Origin: Sphingopyxis sp. QXT-31
GTDB taxonomy: Bacteria > Pseudomonadota > Alphaproteobacteria > Sphingomonadales > Sphingomonadaceae
Reading direction: 5' to 3'
Length of the DNA: 64,000 bases
Assembly (NCBI RefSeq): GCF_001984035.1
Contig: NZ_CP019449.1
Location: 2,480,001-2,544,000 of the forward strand
Under the pieces are notes generated by a model. It saw only the letters and a program-made list of their open reading frames with translations, did no database searches and had not been told where the DNA came from. How positions within the stretch are numbered: position 1 is the stretch's first letter; each line of letters begins with the position of its first letter. The position numbers and the translations under genes are program-made. Below, in pieces: positions 1 through 8,456 of this stretch.

Positions 1-7
1 TTGAACG

Positions 8-2101
8 ATGGATGGACATGGCTCGGGCATGGATCGCGGTAGGGACGCTTTTGTGACAGGCCTTTGGCGCGGCCTGCTGGCGATATTGGCACTGATGGCC
101 TTGTCGTTCGCCCCCGCGCGCGCGCAGTCCGTGAACATCACGCCGCAGCTGGTCGCCGAATCGGCGGCGCCCGCGCCCGGCCAGACCTCCACGCTCGCAC
201 TCGCCATGACCCCGGCCAAGGGCTGGCACGGCTATTGGATCAACGGCGGCGACGCCGGGTTCGGGATGAGCGTCGAATGGAACGCGCCCGAGGGCGTCAC
301 CGTCGCGCCCTTCCGCTATCCGGTGCCCGAGGCGCTGACGCTCTTCGGCATGATGAACCATGTCTATGAGCATCCCTATGCGCTGCTCGCCGATGTCAGC
401 GTCGACAAGAGCGTAGCGCCGGGGACCGACCTGACGCTCTCGGGGGTCGCCGAGTGGCTCGCCTGTACCGACAAGATCTGCGTGCCCGAAAAGGCGGTGA
501 TCTCGGTCAAGCTGACCGCCGGCGACGGCGCGGTCGCCCCGGCGACGCGCGCACAGTTCGACGGCTGGCGCGCACGCCTGCCGCAGCCGCTCGACCGCAC
601 AGGCGCGTGGCAGCGGCGCGGCGACACCGTGCGCTTCGAAATCCCGCTGCCCCGCGGCGTCGCGATCGAGGCGCCGCACCTGTTCCTCGAAACCCCCGAG
701 TTGATCGACTATGCCGCGCCGCAGGCGATCAGCCGCAACGGCGACTGGGTGGTCGTCGAGACGCGCGCGAACGGCGAGGCCGCGGGTCCGGTGGCCGCGC
801 TGCTCAAGCTGGCCGACGGCCGCGGTCTCGCGGTCAAGTTCGAGCCCGGCGCGGTGCGCGCAGCAGGCGAACCGCTGACCCCGCCCGCCAAGGGCGTCGA
901 CCTCGCGCTCTTCTGGACCGCGCTCGGCGGCGCGATCCTCGGCGGGCTGATCCTCAACCTGATGCCGTGCGTTTTCCCGATCCTGAGCCTCAAGGCGCTC
1001 AGCCTCGCGCGTTCGGGCGGCAATGCCCGCGAAGCGAAGGTCGAAGCGCTCGCTTTTACCGCAGGCGCGGTGCTCGTCAGCCTCGCGCTCGGCGGCGGGC
1101 TGCTGGCGCTACGCGCGGCGGGCGAGCAGGTCGGCTGGGCGTTTCAGTTGCAGCATCCGCTGAGCGTCCTCATCCTGCTGCTGCTCGCGGTCGCGATCAC
1201 CCTCAACCTGCTCGGCACTTATGAACTGCCGTCCTTTGGCGGCGGACAGAAGCTCGCCGGTCAGGGCGGCGCGGCAGGCGGCTTCTGGACTGGGGCGCTC
1301 GCCGCTTTCGTCGCGACCCCGTGCAGCGGCCCTTTGCTCGGCGCTGCGCTCGGCGCGACGCTGGTGCTGCCGGCCTGGGCCGCACTACCGATCTTCGGCG
1401 GCCTGGGGCTGGGGCTCGCCCTGCCCTTCCTCGCCGTCGGCTTCATCCCCGCGCTCCGCAACCGCCTGCCCAAGCCCGGTGCTTGGATGGCGACCTTCCG
1501 CAAATGGATGGCACTGCCGATGGGGCTCACGGCGACGGCACTGGTCTGGTTGCTTTGGCGTCAGGCAGGTTTCTGGGGGCTGACCTATGCTTTGATCCTG
1601 ACGCTATCCATGATTGTCCTCGCCCTGCTCTATGGCCGGTTGCAGGCGGGCAAGGCGCGGTCATGGGGAGTTATCGCGGCGATTATCGTGATCGCACTCG
1701 TCGCCGTGCGCGCCAACGCCGACCTGGCTGCAGCGCATCGATACGACACCGGGGCGCCGGACGCGTCGTCGCCGCCCTATTCCGACGCCGCACTGGCGCG
1801 TGCGCGCGCCACCGGCAAGCCCGTCTTCGTCTATTTCACCGCCGACTGGTGCCTGTCGTGCAAGGCCAACGAGGCCGGTGCGATCAACCGCGAAGCCGTT
1901 CAGCAGGCGTTCGAGAAAAAGGGCGTCGTCACCCTCGTCGGCGACTGGACCAATGGCGATCCGATGATCACCCGCACCCTCGCCGAGCATGGCCGCAACA
2001 GCGTGCCGCTCTACCTCTGGTACGCGCCCGGCGCCGCCAGCCCCGAAATCCTGCCGCAGATCCTGACCCCCTCGATGCTCACCGAGCTGGCCGCGCGCTG
2101 A
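8..2101 (+). CDS. dsbD: DsbD-family thiol:disulfide interchange protein
   Basis: Inner-membrane protein that carries reducing power from the cytoplasm to periplasmic thiols. The 697-residue product has a hydrophobic signal ending near residue 40 (ARAQS), a periplasmic N-terminal domain with Cys153 and Cys158, a multi-pass membrane core from about 295 to 575 with the paired cysteines of the transport module (LMPC321VFP and TPC439SGP), and a C-terminal thioredoxin-like domain with the CLSC pair at 615-618. This is the complete three-part DsbD/ScsB architecture. An in-frame TGA at 2-4 bounds the frame; the ATG at 29 is an equally plausible start and would give a cleaner signal peptide. Its stop overlaps the next start by one base, so the two are probably cotranscribed. 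Confidence 0.9.
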   Translation: MDGHGSGMDRGRDAFVTGLWRGLLAILALMALSFAPARAQSVNITPQLVAESAAPAPGQTSTLALAMTPAKGWHGYWINGGDAGFGMSVEWNAPEGVTVAPFRYPVPEALTLFGMMNHVYEHPYALLADVSVDKSVAPGTDLTLSGVAEWLACTDKICVPEKAVISVKLTAGDGAVAPATRAQFDGWRARLPQPLDRTGAWQRRGDTVRFEIPLPRGVAIEAPHLFLETPELIDYAAPQAISRNGDWVVVETRANGEAAGPVAALLKLADGRGLAVKFEPGAVRAAGEPLTPPAKGVDLALFWTALGGAILGGLILNLMPCVFPILSLKALSLARSGGNAREAKVEALAFTAGAVLVSLALGGGLLALRAAGEQVGWAFQLQHPLSVLILLLLAVAITLNLLGTYELPSFGGGQKLAGQGGAAGGFWTGALAAFVATPCSGPLLGAALGATLVLPAWAALPIFGGLGLGLALPFLAVGFIPALRNRLPKPGAWMATFRKWMALPMGLTATALVWLLWRQAGFWGLTYALILTLSMIVLALLYGRLQAGKARSWGVIAAIIVIALVAVRANADLAAAHRYDTGAPDASSPPYSDAALARARATGKPVFVYFTADWCLSCKANEAGAINREAVQQAFEKKGVVTLVGDWTNGDPMITRTLAEHGRNSVPLYLWYAPGAASPEILPQILTPSMLTELAAR

Positions 2102-2841
2102 TGGCGAAGCTCCGCGCCGACCAGCTGCTCGTCGACCGCGGCCTCGCCGAGAGCCGGACGCGCGCGCAGGCGCTGATCCTTGCCGGGCTCGCCTTCACGG
2201 GCGACCGCAAGATCGACAAGGCGGGGCAGCAGCTTCCCGAGGACGCCGACATCAGCGTCAAGGGCCGCGACCATCCCTGGGTCTCGCGCGGCGGGATTAA
2301 GCTCGACCATGCGCTCATACGTCTCGGCTGGGACGTCACCGGCGCGGTCGCGATCGATGTCGGGTCTTCGACGGGCGGTTTTACCGACGTGCTGCTGAGC
2401 CGCGGCGTGCGCTGCGTCTACGCGGTAGATTCGGGCACCAACCAGCTCGCGTGGAAGCTGCGGCAGGATGCGCGCGTGATCGTCCACGAACAGACGAGCG
2501 CGCGCATCCTGACGCCCGCGCATATTCCCGAACCGATCGACCTGATCGTCTGCGACGCGAGCTTCATCGCGCTGTCGAAGGTGCTGCCGGTCCCGATGTC
2601 CTTCGCGAAACCCGGCGCACGCATGGTCGCGCTGATCAAGCCGCAGTTCGAGGCCGAACGCGGCGAGGTCGGGAAGAAGGGCGTAGTGCGCGACCCCGCA
2701 GTGCACGAACGCGTCTGCGGCACGGTGCGCATATGGCTGGAGGGCGAAGGCTGGGCAGTCGCCGACCTGGTCGAAAGTCCGATCACCGGGCCCGAGGGCA
2801 ATGTCGAATTCCTGATCGCGGCGACCAAAGCAGCCGCTTGA
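2101..2841 (+). CDS. tlyA: TlyA-family rRNA methyltransferase (S4 + FtsJ-like)
   Basis: The 246-residue protein begins with an S4 RNA-binding domain (about residues 1-65, LRADQLLVDRGLAESRTRAQ) followed by an RrmJ/FtsJ-type Rossmann methyltransferase containing the SAM-binding stretch AIDVGSSTGGFTDVLL and the IKPQFE motif. Family members are 2'-O-methyltransferases of 16S/23S rRNA cytidines, often misnamed hemolysin A. The ATG at 2101 shares its A with the TGA of the upstream dsbD (TGATG), which fixes the start; longer frames extending back into dsbD are not credible. Length is normal for the family. Translational coupling with dsbD is likely, though no functional link between the two is obvious. 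Confidence 0.92.
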   Translation: MAKLRADQLLVDRGLAESRTRAQALILAGLAFTGDRKIDKAGQQLPEDADISVKGRDHPWVSRGGIKLDHALIRLGWDVTGAVAIDVGSSTGGFTDVLLSRGVRCVYAVDSGTNQLAWKLRQDARVIVHEQTSARILTPAHIPEPIDLIVCDASFIALSKVLPVPMSFAKPGARMVALIKPQFEAERGEVGKKGVVRDPAVHERVCGTVRIWLEGEGWAVADLVESPITGPEGNVEFLIAATKAAA

Positions 2842-2902
2842 CGCTGCGCCGCACAATCGCGACACGAATGCAACGGATTCGCAGGTGGGGAATATTGCGG
2901 AC

Positions 2903-3454
2903 ATGACCGAGATCGCTACGCCGGGCCAGCTACGCATGTCCTATCTCCGCTGGGCGCTGTTCACCGTCCCCGCGATCGTCCTGCTCGGCAGCCTGTCGGG
3001 CTTGCTCTCCAACAGCGGTTACAACAATCGCTGGTTCGCGTCGCTCGACCTGCCCGCGATCACGCCGCCGGGATGGGTGTTCGGCACTGTGTGGCCAATC
3101 CTCTACGTTCTGCTCGGCCTGTCGCTTGCGATGGTGCTCCACGCGCGCGGCGCGAAGGGGCGCGGGATGGCCTTGACGCTCTTCTTCGTCCAGCTGATTG
3201 CCAATTTCGGCTGGTCCCCGCTCTTCTTTGGTGCGCACCAAGTCACCACCGCCTTCTACCTGATCGTCTTCATCCTGCTGATGACGATCGCCACCGCCTT
3301 CGCCTTCGCGCCGATCCGCAGGGCCGCGGCGTGGCTGCTCGTGCCCTATATGGTCTGGCTCAGCTTCGCCGCGATCCTCAATTTCCAGATCGACCAGCGC
3401 AATCCCGATGCCGAAACCCTTGCCCCCGCCGCGGCGAGCACCCAGATAAGGTGA
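2903..3454 (+). CDS. tspO: TspO/MBR family membrane protein
   Basis: A five-helix integral membrane protein of 183 residues from the ATG at 2903. The family signature is visible: PAITPPGWVFGTVWPILY in the first loop and second helix, NFGWSPLFFG in the third, and the WLSFAAILNFQI motif in the last helix. TspO binds porphyrins and sterol-like ligands and in alphaproteobacteria affects tetrapyrrole and stress responses. An alternative in-frame ATG at 2885 would add six residues; 2903 matches the usual short cytoplasmic N-terminus, though this sphingomonad copy still has about 15 residues before the first helix. It lies 61 bases after tlyA on the same strand. Confidence 0.9.
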   Translation: MTEIATPGQLRMSYLRWALFTVPAIVLLGSLSGLLSNSGYNNRWFASLDLPAITPPGWVFGTVWPILYVLLGLSLAMVLHARGAKGRGMALTLFFVQLIANFGWSPLFFGAHQVTTAFYLIVFILLMTIATAFAFAPIRRAAAWLLVPYMVWLSFAAILNFQIDQRNPDAETLAPAAASTQIR

Positions 3455-3498
3455 CGGCAAGGGTTTTTGGGGCTCGCCCCACAAAGGAAGTGACGAAC

Positions 3499-3819
3499 AT
3501 GCAGAGCGAAAACCGCTTTTTCGACGATCTGGCCAAGATGATCAACGGCGTCGCGGGCACCGTCGCCGGCGCCGGCCGCGAGGCCGAGGCCGCGATGCGC
3601 GAGCGCGCGAAGGAATTCGTCGGCCGTATGGATTTCGTCAGCCGCGAGGAATTCGAGGCGGTGAAGCAAATGGCCGCGACCGCGCGTGCCGAGGCCGAAG
3701 CGCTCAAGGCCCGCCTCGACAAGCTGGAGGGCGCCGCGGCACCGAAGGCCGCGGCGGTCAAGACTCCCGCCGGCAAGCCCGCGGCGAGGCCTGCATCGCT
3801 GCGCAAGCCCAAGGCCTGA
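3499..3819 (+). CDS. ubiK: UbiK/BMFP-family accessory protein
   Basis: A 106-residue hydrophilic protein. Residues 1-75 match the BMFP/YqiC family: a conserved N-terminal amphipathic helix (NRFFDDLAKMINGVAGTVAG) followed by FVSREEFEAVKQMAATARAEAEALKARLDKLE, a coiled coil that trimerises in characterised members. UbiK assists late ubiquinone biosynthesis by contacting UbiJ and has membrane-fusing activity in vitro. The tail from about 78 to 106 is rich in Ala, Pro and Lys, as is common in alphaproteobacterial versions. The ATG at 3499 is preceded by GGAAG 6-10 bases upstream, supporting this start over longer frames running back into tspO. Confidence 0.85.
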   Translation: MQSENRFFDDLAKMINGVAGTVAGAGREAEAAMRERAKEFVGRMDFVSREEFEAVKQMAATARAEAEALKARLDKLEGAAAPKAAAVKTPAGKPAARPASLRKPKA

Positions 3820-3864
3820 CGCAGCGACTCGCCACCTTGCGCGTTTCCCGCTAAAGGCGCGCGC

Positions 3865-4371
3865 ATGAGCGACGATATCTACGACGACGAAGACGGCCAG
3901 GACGCCGCGCCGATGGAAATGCTGGCGTCCTATTTCGCCGCGCACGACTGGCCGCACGAGATGGTCGGCGAGGACGAGATCGTCGCGACCGCGCAGGGCA
4001 GCTGGACGACCTATGAGCTGCGCGCCGTGTGGCGCGCCGACGACGGCGTCATCCAGCTGCTCGCCTTTCCCGACATCCGCGTCGTCGAGGACAAGCGCGC
4101 CGTCGCGCACGAGGCGCTGGCGCTGATCAACGAACAGCTCTGGCTCGGCCATTTCGAACTCTGGTCGAACAGCGGCACGATATTGTTCCGCCACGGCATG
4201 CTGCTCGGCAGCGACGCCGCGCTGCCGCTCGACCTCACCGAGACGCTGATCGAGAGCGCGATCGACGAATGCGAGCGCTTCTACCCGGTGTTCCAGTTCG
4301 TGCTTTGGGGCGGCAAATCGCCCGCCGAAGCGCTGGCTGCCTCGCTTATCGAAACGCGCGGCGAAGCCTAG
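3865..4371 (+). CDS. YbjN domain-containing protein
   Basis: A 168-residue soluble protein with no signal peptide. It begins with an acidic stretch (SDDIYDDEDGQD), then reads like the YbjN/DUF1790 fold, which resembles type III secretion chaperones: MEMLASYFAAHDWPHEM, a WTTYELRAVWR strand segment and LALINEQLWLGHFELW, ending in a helix with ECERFYPVFQFVLWGGKSP. The molecular role of the family is not settled; E. coli YbjN has been linked to motility and stress phenotypes. The gene follows the UbiK-like gene by 45 bases on the same strand and may be the last gene of the run starting at dsbD. Confidence 0.82.
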   Translation: MSDDIYDDEDGQDAAPMEMLASYFAAHDWPHEMVGEDEIVATAQGSWTTYELRAVWRADDGVIQLLAFPDIRVVEDKRAVAHEALALINEQLWLGHFELWSNSGTILFRHGMLLGSDAALPLDLTETLIESAIDECERFYPVFQFVLWGGKSPAEALAASLIETRGEA

Positions 4372-4390
4372 ACCTTCCCCTATTCCGTTC

Positions 4391-4457
4391 GTGTCGAGCG
4401 AAGTCGAGACACGTGAAGGCGCGCACGATGTCAGCGTGGCCCGACTTCGCTCGACAC
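4391..4457. repeat. Inverted repeat, family A (GTGTCGAGCGAAGTCG)
   Basis: GTGTCGAGCGAAGTCG at 4391-4406 is mirrored perfectly by its reverse complement at 4442-4457, making a 16-bp stem with a 35-base loop. It lies between the convergent ends of the YbjN gene and the beta-helix gene. A second, longer copy is at 10479-10556. No T-run follows, so it is not a typical intrinsic terminator. Confidence 0.9.
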
Positions 4458-4477
4458 CAAAGGGTGGAGAGGGCGTT

Positions 4478-5431
4478 TTAGTTGGAGCGCTTCTCGAAGC
4501 GCGTCAGCCCCGCGCCCAGCTCGTTCGCGCCGATCGCCAGCGCTTCGCCGCTCCAGTCCGCGACAAACACCGACTTGCGGTCCATGCCCGCAGGCAGGCT
4601 CGCGCGATTGCCTTGGATTACCAGTCCGCGCGAAGGATTCTTGCGCTCCTCGGCAGCCACTGCGATCAACGCCGAATAATTTTCCTTGTCGCGGCCCTGC
4701 ACAAACATATTGCCCGCGATCTGCCCTACCGAGCCCGAGGGCAGATCGATCATATAATTGGTGCCGGTGCCCTGCGTGTCGTCGAAGCTGTTGTCGCGCA
4801 CATCGACCATAATCCCGCGCGACTTCAGATAATGGCCGCCGCTGCCCTTTTCGAACCGGGTGCGGGTGACGATCACGCGGCCGTAGATTCCGGTGTAGAC
4901 GCTGTGCGCGCAACTCAGCCCGCGGTCGCAGCGGCCGAGGCGCGAGAAGGTCGAGCGGTCGATCGTCAGCGTCGCCTCGGGATCGTCGGCCGTCAGAATG
5001 CCTTCCTCGCTGTTGCGGAACATGCTGTTCGCGACCTCAAGGTCGCTCGTCTCGAGCCGGATGCCCGCGCCATTGCCGTCGGGGACGCGCATATTCTGGA
5101 AAACGATGCCGTCGACCTTCGCGCCCGCGCCGCGCAGCACCAGCGCCGCCTTGCCCTCGCAGGTCACGCCGTCGAAGATCGCCTGCCCCGGCGCCGCAGC
5201 GACAAAGGCAATGCGCCCCGCGGTCTGCACCGCGCAGTCGCGGTGATAGCCCGGCGCGATGGTGATCGTCCCCTGGCCTTCCCCTATGAAGTCCACTGCA
5301 TCCTGCAGGCGCGAGAAGCCGCGGCCGTCGATGCTGTAGGGGGCGCCGCCGGTCTGGGCGGGTGCGGGGGCGGCAATGACCGCGGCGGCGATGAGCAGCG
5401 CGGCGACGAGGCTGGGGCGGATACGGACCAT
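4478..5431 (-). CDS. Secreted right-handed parallel beta-helix protein
   Basis: The 317-residue product starts with a clear Sec signal (MVRIRPSLVAALLIAAAVIAAPAPAQ, cleavage near residue 26). The remainder has the short strand-turn repeats of a right-handed parallel beta-helix: DGRGFSRLQDAVDFIG, then repeated blocks such as VDGIVFQNMRV, LEVANSMFRNSEEGI, LTIDRSTFSRLG and VIVTRTRFEKGSGG. This fold is typical of pectate lyases and polysaccharide-binding proteins, but I see no catalytic signature that would identify a substrate. A periplasmic or secreted carbohydrate-related role is an inference from the fold. It is transcribed alone, convergent with the YbjN gene. Confidence 0.8.
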   Translation of the reverse strand: MVRIRPSLVAALLIAAAVIAAPAPAQTGGAPYSIDGRGFSRLQDAVDFIGEGQGTITIAPGYHRDCAVQTAGRIAFVAAAPGQAIFDGVTCEGKAALVLRGAGAKVDGIVFQNMRVPDGNGAGIRLETSDLEVANSMFRNSEEGILTADDPEATLTIDRSTFSRLGRCDRGLSCAHSVYTGIYGRVIVTRTRFEKGSGGHYLKSRGIMVDVRDNSFDDTQGTGTNYMIDLPSGSVGQIAGNMFVQGRDKENYSALIAVAAEERKNPSRGLVIQGNRASLPAGMDRKSVFVADWSGEALAIGANELGAGLTRFEKRSN

Positions 5432-5535
5432 GCGGGACTTATAGGGCAGCGCGGCGCGCCAGTCGTTTGCAAGGCTGGTTAATTTGCGCCTCGTCCCGAA
5501 AGCGGACGGGTGCGGCGGCGCGGGTTAACGCGCGC

Positions 5536-6636
5536 CTATTCCTCGGTGCGTATGAGGATCATCTCGCCGATCAGCGCGAAGAGGATGAAGGGCCCCCACG
5601 CCGCGAGGAAAGGCGAGTAGGCGCCGAGATCGCCCATCGCGAGCGCAAAATTGTCGGCGACGAAATAGGCGAAGCCCAGCGCCATGCCCAGAATGGCGCG
5701 CACGAAGAGCTTGCCCGACCGCGCGAGGCCGAACGCCGCGACCGCGCCGAGCAGCGGCATCAGGATCGCCGACAGCGGCCCTGAAATCTTGTGCCAGAGC
5801 ACGCCCTTGAGCGCGCTGACCGGGCGGCCCGCGGCTTCGAGTTCGTCGATCGCGCTCTTGAGTTGGAGGAAGGGCAGTTGGTCGCCCTTGACCTGCGCCA
5901 GGGTGAACTGGTCGGGGGCAACGCCCTTGGCCGCGACGATCGTGCCCAGCGGCTGGGTCGTGCCCGAGCGGCGGATGAAGCGCCGCGCATTGGTGAGTTC
6001 CCAGCCGCCGTCGACCGCGCGCGCGCTGTCGGCCGACAGGATCGACGACAGCACTCCGCCGGTGCGTTCGTAGATCTTGACCCCGGTCAGCCGCACCACC
6101 GGCCCACCGGTCTCGACCGTCGTCGCGTTGATCAGGTCGTCGCCCGCGCGCACCCAGATGTTGCTGCGCACGCCGTTATCGGGCGGCACCTGCGCATATT
6201 GCACCTTCTGCCACGCCGCGAGCGAGGCGGTAGCGCGCGCGACGATGCGTTCGTTGAAGGCAAAGCTGATCCCTGCCACCAGGAACGCCGCCAGGAACAA
6301 GGGCGCCAGCACCTGGTGCGCCGACATGCCCGCGCCCTTCATTGCGATGACCTCGCTGTTCTGGTTCAAGGTCGCGAGCGTCAGGATGGTGCCCAGCAGC
6401 ACCGAAAAGGGCAGGAAGGTCTCGATGATCTGCGGGATGCGGAGCCCCACATAGCGCCACACCTCGGCATCGCCATTGCCCGCCACCGCCAGGATCTTGC
6501 CGCTCTCGCCGAGCAGGTCGAGCGTCTGGAGGATCAGCACCAGCGCGAACAGGATCGCGAAGGTGCGGACGAGGAACAGCCGCCCGACATAGAGAGCCAT
6601 CGTGCGCGAGGGGAAAAAAGCGAGCGCGTGCATCAT
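5536..6636 (-). CDS. lptG: LPS export ABC transporter permease LptG
   Basis: A 366-residue membrane subunit of the LptB2FG complex that extracts LPS from the inner membrane and feeds it to the Lpt bridge. It has three N-terminal helices (including LVRTFAILFALVLILQTLDLL), a periplasmic beta-jellyroll domain from about 140 to 270, and three C-terminal helices with HKISGPLSAILMPLLG. The start is set by the ATGA overlap with lptF: ATG at 6636-6634 shares bases with the lptF stop at 6635-6633, so longer frames running back into lptF are rejected. Gene order lptF-lptG is the standard one. Sphingomonads are known for replacing LPS with glycosphingolipids, which makes the cargo here an open question. 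Confidence 0.93.
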   Translation of the reverse strand: MMHALAFFPSRTMALYVGRLFLVRTFAILFALVLILQTLDLLGESGKILAVAGNGDAEVWRYVGLRIPQIIETFLPFSVLLGTILTLATLNQNSEVIAMKGAGMSAHQVLAPLFLAAFLVAGISFAFNERIVARATASLAAWQKVQYAQVPPDNGVRSNIWVRAGDDLINATTVETGGPVVRLTGVKIYERTGGVLSSILSADSARAVDGGWELTNARRFIRRSGTTQPLGTIVAAKGVAPDQFTLAQVKGDQLPFLQLKSAIDELEAAGRPVSALKGVLWHKISGPLSAILMPLLGAVAAFGLARSGKLFVRAILGMALGFAYFVADNFALAMGDLGAYSPFLAAWGPFILFALIGEMILIRTEE

Positions 6637-7856
6637 TCGGCCGCCTGCAGCGCCGCCAACGGCTTGCGCTGGAACATCTTGGCGAATCCGCGGATCTTCT
6701 GCCCGGCCTTGGCCGCGACGCGTTCGAGCGCGCCGATCGGCTGCCCGCCCGGCACATGCGCGGTCTGGTAATACATCCACACCGCCAGCGCCGCGAACAG
6801 CAGGAAGGGCACCCACAGGGCGATCAGCGGATCGACGGTGCCGCGCGCGCCCATATCCTCGGCATATTCGTTGATCTTGTGCTGGGTCACCAGCAGCACG
6901 ATCGACAGGAAGATGCCGAGCGACGAGGTGGACCTCTTGGGCGGGATGGCGAGCGCGATCGCGATCAGCGGAATCAGGAACATCGAGGCGACCTCGACGA
7001 TCCGGAAATGGAAATTCGCCCGCGATTCGAGGCGGGTCTTCAACGGTTCGCTGCTGTCCTTGCCCGCCACGAACAGTTCGGGAATCGTCTTTTCGCGGTC
7101 GGCGCCGCCGCGGGTGCGAAAGGCATCGATCTTGGGCAGCGGGATCGGCAGGTCGTGATTGTCGAAGGTCAGGACGCGCGGCACCGCGAATTTGGGCGAT
7201 TCGTGGATCAGCACGCCCTTGGTCAGTCGCAGGATGATCGTGTCGGGGTCGTCGGTGGCGAGGAACTGGCCCCCGGCCGCGGTCGCCGACACTGCCTGCC
7301 CGTCCTTCTGCTCGCCGCGCACGAAGATGCCGCGCAGCGTGCGCCCCTCGTTCGCGCTTTCCTCGATGCGCAGCGTCATCCGCTCGCCGAGGTTGGTGAA
7401 TTCGCCGACCTTGATCGACGCCCCGAGCGCGCCCGAGCGCAGTTCGAACTGCAGCCCTTCATAGGCGTAGCGCGCATAGGGCTGGATGAAGCCGACGATC
7501 GCAAGGTTGAGCAGCGCAAGCGCGATCGCATAGGCATAGGGCACGCGCAGCAGTCGCCCGAAGCTCATGCCGACGCCCTTCAGGACGTCGAGTTCGCTCG
7601 ACGTCGCGAGGCGGCGAAAGGCCAGCAAGATGCCCAGCATCAGCCCGATCGGGATGCCGAGCGAGAGATATTCGGGGATCAAATTCGCCAGCATGCGCCA
7701 CACGACGCTGACCGGGCCGCCCTCGGTCGCGACGAAATCGAACAAGCGGAGCATCTTCTCGAGCACGAGCAGCATCGCCGACAAAACCAGCGTGCCGAGC
7801 ATGGGGAAGAAGATGAGCCGCGATATGTAGCGGTCGATGGCGGGCAATCTATTCAA
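6633..7856 (-). CDS. lptF: LPS export ABC transporter permease LptF
   Basis: A 407-residue partner of LptG. N-terminal helices (FPMLGTLVLSAMLLVLEKMLRL; IPIGLMLGILLAFRRLATSSELDVLKG, the coupling-helix region), a periplasmic domain about residues 125-285, and C-terminal helices (ASMFLIPLIAIALAIPPKR) reproduce the family layout. The C-terminus extends about 35 residues past the last helix with a basic tail (KAGQKIRGFAKMFQRKP). The upstream 120 bases up to the divergent DUF2141 gene should hold the promoter for lptFG; I see no convincing motif there. Confidence 0.93.
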   Translation of the reverse strand: MNRLPAIDRYISRLIFFPMLGTLVLSAMLLVLEKMLRLFDFVATEGGPVSVVWRMLANLIPEYLSLGIPIGLMLGILLAFRRLATSSELDVLKGVGMSFGRLLRVPYAYAIALALLNLAIVGFIQPYARYAYEGLQFELRSGALGASIKVGEFTNLGERMTLRIEESANEGRTLRGIFVRGEQKDGQAVSATAAGGQFLATDDPDTIILRLTKGVLIHESPKFAVPRVLTFDNHDLPIPLPKIDAFRTRGGADREKTIPELFVAGKDSSEPLKTRLESRANFHFRIVEVASMFLIPLIAIALAIPPKRSTSSLGIFLSIVLLVTQHKINEYAEDMGARGTVDPLIALWVPFLLFAALAVWMYYQTAHVPGGQPIGALERVAAKAGQKIRGFAKMFQRKPLAALQAAE

Positions 7857-7976
7857 GCTTTCGTCGCCCTATTACCATGATTTGGCCGCAAATGATTCCG
7901 ATATGCCGAAGCAAGGGCGACAGGGACCCATGCCGGCTTGGCTGGCATGGCTATAGCCACTGGGAGCTAATGCGTC

Positions 7977-8450
7977 ATGTCGAAATTTGTGTCGACTTCA
8001 CTCTGTTTCATTCTGCTGGCGGCCTCCGTGCCTGCCAATGCGGAAGGACAGGTCTTGTCGAACGATCTGTCGAAATGCCGGAGCGGCCCGTCGACGCTGG
8101 TCCAGATCAACGGCCTGAAGGCCGGGTCGGGCAAGGTGCGCGTGCAGAGTTATCGCGCGAATGCCTCGGATTGGCTGGCGAAGGGCCGCTGGATCAATCG
8201 TATCGAAGTGCCGGCGCGCGCCGGGTCGATCACCGTCTGCGTGCCGCTGCCCGCTTCGGGCAGCTATGGCATCGCGGTGCGCCACGACGTCAACGGGAAC
8301 GGCAAGACCGACCTGTCCTCGGACGGCGGCGGCATGTCGAACAACCCCAGCATCAACATCTTCAACCTCGGCAAGCCGAGCTACAAGAAGACCGCCTTTG
8401 CGGTCGGCGATGCGCCGAAAACGATCTCGATCACCATGAAATATATGTAA
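7977..8450 (+). CDS. DUF2141 exported protein
   Basis: A 157-residue protein with a signal peptide (KFVSTSLCFILLAASVPANAEG) and one DUF2141 domain, recognised from VQINGLKAGSGKVRVQSYRA, the GSYGIAVRHDVNGNGKTD turn and the C-terminal KKTAFAVGDAPKTISITMKYM. Family members are small periplasmic or outer-membrane-associated beta proteins of unknown function. Its importance is its position: it is the first gene of a three-gene unit, with only six bases to the lipid kinase that follows and ten more to the Tam41-like nucleotidyltransferase. That linkage hints at a role in lipid handling, which is inference only. Confidence 0.85.
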   Translation: MSKFVSTSLCFILLAASVPANAEGQVLSNDLSKCRSGPSTLVQINGLKAGSGKVRVQSYRANASDWLAKGRWINRIEVPARAGSITVCVPLPASGSYGIAVRHDVNGNGKTDLSSDGGGMSNNPSINIFNLGKPSYKKTAFAVGDAPKTISITMKYM

Positions 8451-8456
8451 GGGTAT